Origin: CAZFZQ01 sp964522845
GTDB taxonomy: Bacteria; Patescibacteriota; Patescibacteriia; GCA-002772895
Assembly (NCBI GenBank): GCA_964522845.1
Contig: CAZFZQ010000046.1
Coordinates: forward strand, 1 to 6,917
Reading direction: 5' to 3'
Length of the DNA stretch: 6,917 nt
Shown here: positions 1 through 5,900 of the stretch, piece after piece
How positions within the stretch are numbered: position 1 is the first letter of the stretch
How the letters are laid out: each line of letters opens with the position of its first letter
Notes under the pieces: model-generated
The model's input: the letters and a program-made list of their open reading frames with translations, nothing else
Told to the model about the DNA's origin: nothing
Database searches by the model: none
Program-made: the position numbers and the translations under genes

Positions 1-4
1 GGGG

Positions 5-53
5 TATGAAATTTCTATTTGGCTCTACTATGAAATTATCATTTGGCTACGAC
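5..53. repeat. Imperfect tandem repeat, two units of 24-25 bp
   Basis: Two adjacent units begin at 5 and 29. Both start TATGAAATT and contain ATTTGGCT; the first 20 positions differ at three sites and the unit ends differ (CTAC against ACGAC). No gene covers positions 1-108, so this is noncoding or the remnant of something cut by the window edge. Two units without a separate spacer do not make a CRISPR. Its role is unknown. Confidence 0.6.
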
Positions 54-70
54 AGTTTTAGTAGTGAGGG

Positions 71-99
71 TTGATTTTTATTGAAATTTATTATAAAAT
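71..99 (+). promoter_or_regulatory. Predicted sigma70-type promoter for murD-murE
   Basis: A -35 like TTGATT (71-76, 4/6 to consensus) is followed after 17 bp by TAAAAT (94-99, 5/6 to TATAAT). Transcription would begin near 105-107, only 2-4 nt before the murD ATG at 109, giving an essentially leaderless mRNA. This agrees with the lack of any Shine-Dalgarno sequence before the ATG. Prediction from sequence only; the stretch is AT-rich, so chance matches are possible. Confidence 0.5.
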
Positions 100-108
100 T
101 CGTAATAT

Positions 109-1494
109 ATGAAAGTTGTGATAATGGGATTGGGAAGCTATAAGGAGGGAAGCGGCATTAGCGCCGCCAAATTTTTTATTTCACAGGGCGATGCAGTTTT
201 GATTACGGATTTGAAAACAGAAAAAGATTTGAAAGCGCAGATCGCGGAACTTAAAAATTTTTGCAAAAAAAATAAAAAGCTTTTGCCGAAATTTGTTTTG
301 GGGCGTCATGATGAAAAAGACTTTGCCAATGCGGATTTGGTAATGCGCAATCCCGGTGTGCCAAAAGATTCAAAATTTTTACAATTGGCAAGAGAAAAAA
401 ATATTCCGGTTGAAACCGACATCAGTATTTTTATGAAAAATTGTCCGGCGCAAGTTGTGGGGGTAACGGGTACGCGCGGAAAAAGCACGACCACGACGCT
501 GATTTACAAATTGCTGAAAAAATCCCCCCCATCCCCCCCTTTTCAAAGGGGGGGTAAGAGGGGGGTGTGGCTCGGCGGAAATATAAAAATTTCACCCTTG
601 TCGTATGTGGATAAAATAAAAAATGGCGACATTGTTGTTTTGGAATTATCAAGCTGGTTATTGGAAAATTTTGCCGAAAAAAAATTGGCGCCGCACGTGG
701 CCGTTATTACAAATATTTTTCCGGATCATTTAAATACTTATAAAAATATGGCCGAGTATATTGCGGCTAAGAAAAATATTTTTGCCTGCCAGGCGGCAGG
801 GGATTATTTGGTTGCTAATGGCGAGAACGCGGAAACGAAGAAGTGGCACGGCCGGGGCAAGACGATTTATTTTTATAAAAAAGACGCGGCAGAATATAAA
901 ATAGCATTGCGGGGAGAGCATAATTTAGAAAATATCGCGGCCGGCATCGTCGTGGCAAAAATATTTGAAGTTCCGGTGGCAAGAATAAAAAAAGTTTTAG
1001 CCAAATTTTCGGGGCTTCCGGACAGGCAAGAATTGGTTGCTGAAATTCATGGTGTAAAATATATTAATGACACAACCGCTACTTCGCCCGATGGCGTGAT
1101 TGCGGCCTTGCGGACATTTGGCGCGCCCGTCCGTTCTGTCATTCCCGCGAAGGCGGGAATCTCATCCGCTAAAAACATAATTCTAATTGCCGGCGGAAAA
1201 GATAAGGAACTGGAATATGATGAATTGGCGAAAGAAATCCCAAAATATTGCAAAGCCGTTATTTTATTTCCCGGAACAGCAACCGAAAAGATAAAAAATG
1301 GTTTGCTAACTGCCAACTGCCAACTGCTTACTGCTACTGACATGAAAGATGCGGTTAAACAGGCGAGAACTTTGGCCATAAAAGGCGATATTATTTTACT
1401 TTCTCCCGGCGCCGCAAGTTTTGGTTTATTTAAAAATGAATTTGACCGCGGAGAACAATTCAGGAAAGCCGTTGCCGAAATAGGCAAAAATTGA
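109..1494 (+). CDS. murD: UDP-N-acetylmuramoyl-L-alanine--D-glutamate ligase (MurD)
   Basis: Cytoplasmic ATP-dependent ligase that adds D-Glu to UDP-MurNAc-L-Ala in peptidoglycan precursor synthesis. The 461 residues show the three Mur ligase domains: an N-terminal Rossmann-like UDP-binding part (GLGSYKEGSGIS near 7-18, NPGVP 81-85); a central ATPase with P-loop GVTGTRGKSTT (118-128), GGNI (156-159), LELSSWLLE (178-186), the TNIFPDHLNTY stretch (201-211) and K221 at the position of the carbamylated lysine; and a C-terminal domain with GEHNLEN (269-275), GLPDRQE (302-308), NDTTATSPDG (320-329) and LSPGAASFGLF (431-441). These patterns match MurD better than MurC, E or F. E. coli MurD is about 438 residues; the excess here is explained by three repeat-derived insertions near residues 139-153, 344-352 and 399-410. 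All avoid the catalytic motifs and keep frame, so the enzyme is probably functional. It is the first gene of an operon with the MurE-like gene 12 bp downstream. The stop is TGA directly followed by TAA. Confidence 0.95.
   Translation: MKVVIMGLGSYKEGSGISAAKFFISQGDAVLITDLKTEKDLKAQIAELKNFCKKNKKLLPKFVLGRHDEKDFANADLVMRNPGVPKDSKFLQLAREKNIPVETDISIFMKNCPAQVVGVTGTRGKSTTTTLIYKLLKKSPPSPPFQRGGKRGVWLGGNIKISPLSYVDKIKNGDIVVLELSSWLLENFAEKKLAPHVAVITNIFPDHLNTYKNMAEYIAAKKNIFACQAAGDYLVANGENAETKKWHGRGKTIYFYKKDAAEYKIALRGEHNLENIAAGIVVAKIFEVPVARIKKVLAKFSGLPDRQELVAEIHGVKYINDTTATSPDGVIAALRTFGAPVRSVIPAKAGISSAKNIILIAGGKDKELEYDELAKEIPKYCKAVILFPGTATEKIKNGLLTANCQLLTATDMKDAVKQARTLAIKGDIILLSPGAASFGLFKNEFDRGEQFRKAVAEIGKN
524..565. 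repeat. C/G-tract palindromic repeat inside murD
   Basis: Seven C, AT, seven C and TTT are answered by AAA, seven G, a TAAGA gap and six G. The inner stem CCCCCCCTTT (533-542) pairs exactly with AAAGGGGGGG (545-554) around a 2-nt loop; the outer C tract (524-530) faces the G tract at 560-565. In the murD frame it encodes SPPSPPFQRGGKRG (139-152), between the P-loop helix and the GGN strand. This resembles the C-run/G-run hairpin repeats scattered through many bacterial genomes (family knowledge). It is best read as an in-frame insertion into a surface loop. Confidence 0.8.
1138..1164. repeat. dRS3-like ATTCCCGC palindrome inside murD
   Basis: ATTCCCGC (1141-1148) and GCGGGAAT (1153-1160) form a perfect 8-bp stem around the loop GAAG. 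The core matches the ATTCCC...GGGAAT form of the dRS3 repeats known from Neisseria, and similar repeats occur in many unrelated genomes. In frame it reads VIPAKAGIS (residues 344-352), a peptide typical of such insertions. It lies just before the strand IILIAGGKDK of the C-terminal domain. Confidence 0.85.
1307..1339. repeat. Heptanucleotide tandem repeat inside murD
   Basis: Four full units and a partial one: TAACTGC, CAACTGC, CAACTGC, TTACTGC, TACTG. They encode LLTANCQLLTAT (residues 399-410) between EKIKNG and the helix DMKDAVKQA. Because 7 is not a multiple of 3, gain or loss of one unit would shift the frame; three units (21 bp) restore it. Confidence 0.75.
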
Positions 1495-1506
1495 TAATAT
1501 TTAAAG

Positions 1507-2799
1507 ATGAAAGAGTTAATAAAAAAAGTAGTTCCGAAATGGACTGTTAAATTTTATCATTGGATTTTGGCGGAAATCGGAGCTTTAATTTACAGATACC
1601 CTTCAAGAAAGTTGATTGTCGCGGGAGTAACCGGCACCAAAGGCAAATCTACCACTTCTTATTTGATTGCCAAGCTGTTGGAGTCAGCCGGGTACAAAGT
1701 CGGGCTTACTTCCACCATTATTTTTAAGATTGGAAAAGATGAATGGCTGAATGATAAAAAAATGACCATGCCGGGGCGGTTTGGTTTGCAAAAACTTTTG
1801 CGCCGGATGGTTTCCGCCGGCTGCAAATACGCGGTTATAGAAACGTCGTCCGAAGGCATTGCCCAATATCGCCACGCGGGCATTGATTATGACCTCGCAG
1901 TTTTTACCAATTTGTCGCCCGAGCATATTGAGTCGCATGGCAGTTACGACCGGTATCGCGCGGCCAAGGGGAAATTATTCGGATTGTTGCGCCTGGGCAG
2001 AAACAAGGGGCTGTCAAAAACCGCAATCATAAATTTAGACGACGCGGAGGCGGATTATTTTTTGAAATTTAATACTAACAATATCGGCGTTACTTTGAGT
2101 GATGCCTACAGAAAAGAAGTGAAAGAAATTATTTCCGCGAAAAATATTTCTGTCGGCGATGGCGGTTCAAATTTTGCGATTGATGGAGAATCCTTTGAAA
2201 CAAAACTTTTGGGACGTTTTAATGTTTATAATTTGGTTGGCGCGCTCGCGACGTGCAAAGTATTGGGAGTTGAGCTCGCCGATTTGCGAAAGGCGGTGGA
2301 AAAAATCGATTCCGTCCCCGGCCGTATGGAATTTATAAATTGTGGCCAGTCGTTTCAAGTGATTGTTGATTATGCGCACGAACCCGCGTCTATGAAGGCG
2401 CTTTATGGAATTGTGCGCGAAATTCCGCACGAAAGAGTTATCCACATTTTTGGATCCACGGGCGGAGGCCGCGACAAATCACGCCGGCCGGTTTTGGGAG
2501 AAATTGCGGATCAAAACGCGCAAATCATTATTTTAACAGATGACGATCCTTATGAAGAAAGTGAAATGAAAATCATTGCCGACATAAAAAAAGGCATTAT
2601 AAAAAAGAGAGACGGTGAAAATTTATTTATTATAAAAGACAGAAAAAGCGCCATAGAAAAGGGGATTGAATTGGCACGGGCGGGCGATATTATTTTGATT
2701 ACCGGAAAGGGCTGCGAGCAAAAAATGGCGCTAAGGGGCGGAATGGTTCCGTGGGACGATAGGGAAATCGCGCGTGAAGCGCTCCAAGGATTACACTAA
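1507..2799 (+). CDS. murE: MurE-like UDP-N-acetylmuramyl-tripeptide synthetase, short N-terminal domain
   Basis: Predicted cytoplasmic ATP-dependent ligase adding the third amino acid to UDP-MurNAc-L-Ala-D-Glu. Motifs in order: P-loop GVTGTKGKSTT (40-50), MTMPG (86-90), IETSSEGIAQYRH (111-123, cf. EVSSHGLxQHR of MurE), TNLSPEHIESHGSYDRY (134-150) followed by AAK with K154 at the carbamylated-lysine position, LLGRFNVYNLVGALA (234-248), PGRME (271-275), VDYAHEPASMKAL (287-299), FGSTGGGRDKSRRPVLG (315-331), TDDDPYEES (344-352) and GKGCEQ (400-405). These are MurE hallmarks. Two things differ. Only about 39 residues precede the P-loop (near 110 in E. coli MurE), and they form a hydrophobic/aromatic helix, so the usual uridine-binding domain is largely missing. 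The position of DNPR, the meso-diaminopimelate motif, reads DDPY, so the amino acid added cannot be assigned. The ATG is 12 bp after the murD stop with only a weak AAAG upstream; no better start is evident. The last codons overlap the structured repeat that follows. Confidence 0.82.
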   Translation: MKELIKKVVPKWTVKFYHWILAEIGALIYRYPSRKLIVAGVTGTKGKSTTSYLIAKLLESAGYKVGLTSTIIFKIGKDEWLNDKKMTMPGRFGLQKLLRRMVSAGCKYAVIETSSEGIAQYRHAGIDYDLAVFTNLSPEHIESHGSYDRYRAAKGKLFGLLRLGRNKGLSKTAIINLDDAEADYFLKFNTNNIGVTLSDAYRKEVKEIISAKNISVGDGGSNFAIDGESFETKLLGRFNVYNLVGALATCKVLGVELADLRKAVEKIDSVPGRMEFINCGQSFQVIVDYAHEPASMKALYGIVREIPHERVIHIFGSTGGGRDKSRRPVLGEIADQNAQIIILTDDDPYEESEMKIIADIKKGIIKKRDGENLFIIKDRKSAIEKGIELARAGDIILITGKGCEQKMALRGGMVPWDDREIAREALQGLH

Positions 2800-2905
2800 T
2801 GCGCTTCGCGCCACGAATAATACTAATAAAAGACCCCGCAAAAAATCGTGGGGTCTTTTGTATTATTCGCATTATTAGTGGGCGTAATCGCCATCCGCAT
2901 TATCC
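2788..2905. repeat. Structured repeat, copy 1 (cloverleaf-like, terminator in central arm)
   Basis: Same layout as the copy at 6827-6908. The pieces are: a degenerate left arm GGATTACAC (2788-2796, overlapping the last murE codons); spacer TAAT; hairpin GCGC-TTC-GCGC (2801-2811); a central arm opening with CAC (2812-2814) and closing with GTG (2878-2880); hairpin GGCG-TAAT-CGCC (2881-2892); spacer ATCC; right arm GCATTATCC (2897-2905). The right 45 nt (2862-2906) align without gaps to 6865-6909 with 34 identities; the left 27 nt (2797-2823) align to 6836-6862 with 19. Many differences are paired changes that keep the stems. The left arm pairs with the right arm at only 6 of 9 positions. The central arm carries a 38-nt segment (2824-2861) in place of 2 nt in the other copy. 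Confidence 0.7.
2814..2869. terminator. Bidirectional intrinsic terminator between convergent genes
   Basis: AAAAGACCCC (2828-2837) pairs perfectly with GGGGTCTTTT (2850-2859) around a 12-nt A-rich loop. After a 4-nt bulge the stem continues with CGAATAATAC (2814-2823) against GTATTATTCG (2860-2869). A GC-rich core followed by TTTT exists in both directions, so it can stop murD-murE transcripts from the left and the transcript of the cysteine-rich gene from the right. It sits inside the central arm of the structured repeat. Confidence 0.85.
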
Positions 2906-2909
2906 TGGT

Positions 2910-5900
2910 TTACTCATCCCAAGCAAATCGCGTTCGCCACGACTGTTTGGCGAAAGAGGTTATTATCGTACCGTAGCCAGCTAAAGCGGAGGCCGGCCGT
3001 TTGTAGAAAGTGGCCAGCCGCGTAGCATTCAAACTCAATTTTTCCAAATCCGGCAAGGGGATTGATTTAAATGATTCCGCGCCCGTTGATTTTCTCTGCA
3101 GTTCTTTTTCAATCGTGGAAATTTGCGTCATCTTCAACAGTTCGTTCAATTGTTCGCTGGCCATATAAATCATTTGCAGGCCGTCTTTGATAACAAAGAC
3201 ATCGTCATCCGTTAATTTAACCGCGCTCATGGCTTTGAGTGCTTTCAGCTGGGACTTGGCTTCGTCCAAGATAGCGCGCGCTACAGTCATATCCTGCTTC
3301 TTTTTTTCCAGGGACTTGATTTTTGTTTCGTAGCGTGTCAATTGGGCGTTCAATGTGTTGATGGTTTGTTTCAGGTTGGCGATGGCCTGAATGGTATTGG
3401 CGCTGTCCAAGAGTTCATTTAATTTATCCACAACAGATGTTTGTATATAATCAAACGGCTCTTGGTCGCCAAAATTTCCCGCTTTGGCCTCGGCCAAGGC
3501 GTTCTTTGTCTCGGCTATTTGGTTTTCAAATTCCGTGAGCAGGGATTCAATATCAACTTTCAGCCGCTTAGCCGAAGCGCGCAACCGTTTTAATGTTGCC
3601 TCTTGTTTTTTTATTTCGTTGGCAACGAGAGTAAAGATGCGCGGCAGACGGGTGAGTTGTTCCAATTGCGGAAGGTAGTCATTGACGATTTGCGACGCGT
3701 CTTGCAGGGCCTGAACTGCGTCTTGCGCTTCATCATAATTAGTTGCCGCCCTGATGGTTTTTATGAGTTCCGTTCCGCGAGCCAGGGCTTCCTTAAGTTC
3801 TGATGGAACACTGACACCCTGTTTTTCCAAAGCGTCCGCGCGTTTTTTAATAACCGTCAATTGTGTTTCAAATAAGCGGATATTTTTCTTTATTTGGTTC
3901 AAGGCGCGCAATTCCAATTGTTTATCGCGTTCAAATTGTTCCGGCATCTCTTCCGCGCTCTGTGTCTTTAGCGTGGCGTATATCTCTTCCAAAATATTGG
4001 CTTCGTCGCGGATGGCCTGCAAGTAGTCAAAGATATTCGCCTCCATGGGCGCGGTTTGCGCTTTGTCTATCAGAACCATGATTTTTTGCAATGACTCCTC
4101 ATCATTAAGTTTTTTAAAATTTTGCGCCAAGTTTTTTAGCTGTCTGACGACGCTGTCTCTTTGCCACTCGGCTTTTTTAATACTATATTTATCCAACCCT
4201 TCCGTTGTTTGTGTTTGAATTTCCGGTATGGGTTGTGGCGTTATGGTAAAACATTTGCCGGTTAAACTACAGTATCCTTTATCTCCGCTCGCGCTCATAC
4301 ACCAAATACCGCCTTTTTGCGCGCAGAAAGTAACGCTGTTGCTTTCCGGGCAAGGCGCGCCTGACGGAATTTTGGTTCCATCAGGACAGATGACAAGCGG
4401 CGCCGGACAGGTTGAACCCATTGGGACTCTCATTCCATTGGGACAAGTTTTGTCGGAAATCGGACATCCCTTTTTACTGGTGTCACACCAACCGGACATG
4501 GCATAGTCGGCGGTGGTTTGGGATGTGCACCACTCATATCCGCTTGTTACGCAACTTGTTTTATCATTGATGGGGCAGGATTCGGCGCTATTTGAGCACC
4601 AGCCGGTCGTTCCGTTTGAGCCGGCACACCATTTGCCGCCGCCCGTTGTGCATTTTGTTTGGTCATTGGTGGCGGCTGGACAGGAAGCCCCGGTTGGCAC
4701 GAATGTTCCGTCCGGGCACTTAATTATAGCCGTCGGGCAAGTTGTTCCTGTCGGTACGGTTGTGCCATCCGGACAGGTCGTTGTTGTGGGCGTCGGGGGC
4801 GGAGTTGTGGGAGGGGACTCGGTGGTATAGCCACTCCCGCAGGTATCGGTTGTTGTCATTGTGCACCAGCCAGAGCCCGCACTACCATATATAGAAGATG
4901 AATTGGGCGTGCACCATTTGCGGCCTTTGGTAAAACAACTTGTTTTGTCATAAATCGGACAGCCGCCGACACCGGTGCCGCACCAACCCGCGCCGCCGTA
5001 TGTACCCACGCACCACTCACTGCCCTGCGCTTTGCAGGACGCTTCATCATAGGCCGGGCATTTTTCATTTATCATGGCGCATGAGCCCGTGCCGCCGCCT
5101 TGCGGCAGACACCAATTGCGGCCTTTTGCCGTGCAGGTGGCTTTATCATTGATGGGACAGCCGTAAGAACCAGTCATGCCTGTGTAGGTTGTGACCGGAG
5201 GTGTAGAACACCAGCCGGTTCCGCCGCTATAAGTTGGCGCGCACCATTCGCCGCTTTGGGCCGTACAATCGGTTGCGTTATAAGCCGGGCATTTTTCCGT
5301 GGCCGTCATCGTGCACCAGCCACTGCCCATGCCGCCTGATGGCAGGCACCAACTGCGGCCTTTGGCTGTGCAGGTGGACTGGTCATTTATCGGACAAGTG
5401 GCGCCCATTGTAGCGCACCATCCGCCGGTTCCGCCGGTATAAGTACACCATTCGCCGCTTTGGGCGGTACAGCTGGCTGTATCATAAGCCGGACAGGGAG
5501 ATGAAGAATAAGAACACCAGCCGGTCGCGCCATCGGAATTTTTACACCATTTATTGCCTCCCGAGGTGCAGGTAGTTTCTTGGCTGGTGGTCGTTGTCGG
5601 ACAGGTTGTGCCAGAGGGCACGGTTGAGCCGTTCGGACAAGTAGTATATGTTGGCGTTGTCCCTGCGCCGCAATCCGGGTCGGAAGTTGAACCGGCGAGA
5701 CAACAGTCGCCGCCCGCGGCCGTGCAGGTCATTGAGCTTGGACACGGCGACATTTGGCACCAACCGCTCGAACCGGAACTGCTGGTGCACCAAACCTGCC
5801 CGCTGGTACATGAGGCGGCGCCGGTTGTCGGGCAAGTCGAGCCGGATGGCACGGTTGTGCCATTAGGACAAGTGATAGTTGTTGTCGGACAGGTTGTGCC

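Noticed and set aside
5..53. CRISPR array
   Set aside because: Two imperfect units directly adjacent, no unique spacers, no cas genes.
1492..1497. TGA read as glycine or tryptophan (alternative genetic code)
   Set aside because: murD ends TGA-TAA so this site is uninformative, but none of the long frames has an in-frame TGA, and TGG and GGN codons are used as normal.
2933..2954. TTCGCCA/TGGCGAA hairpin as a second terminator
   Set aside because: It lies inside the last codons of the cysteine-rich gene with no T tract beside it; the hairpin at 2828-2859 is the convincing terminator.
2799..2984. 61-residue plus-strand frame after murE
   Set aside because: It runs through the structured repeat and terminator and into the antisense of the cysteine-rich gene; no protein features.
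4513..4830. 105-residue plus-strand frame within the cysteine-rich gene
   Set aside because: Shadow of the repeat-rich minus-strand gene, which has a signal peptide and ordered cysteines; the shadow has neither.
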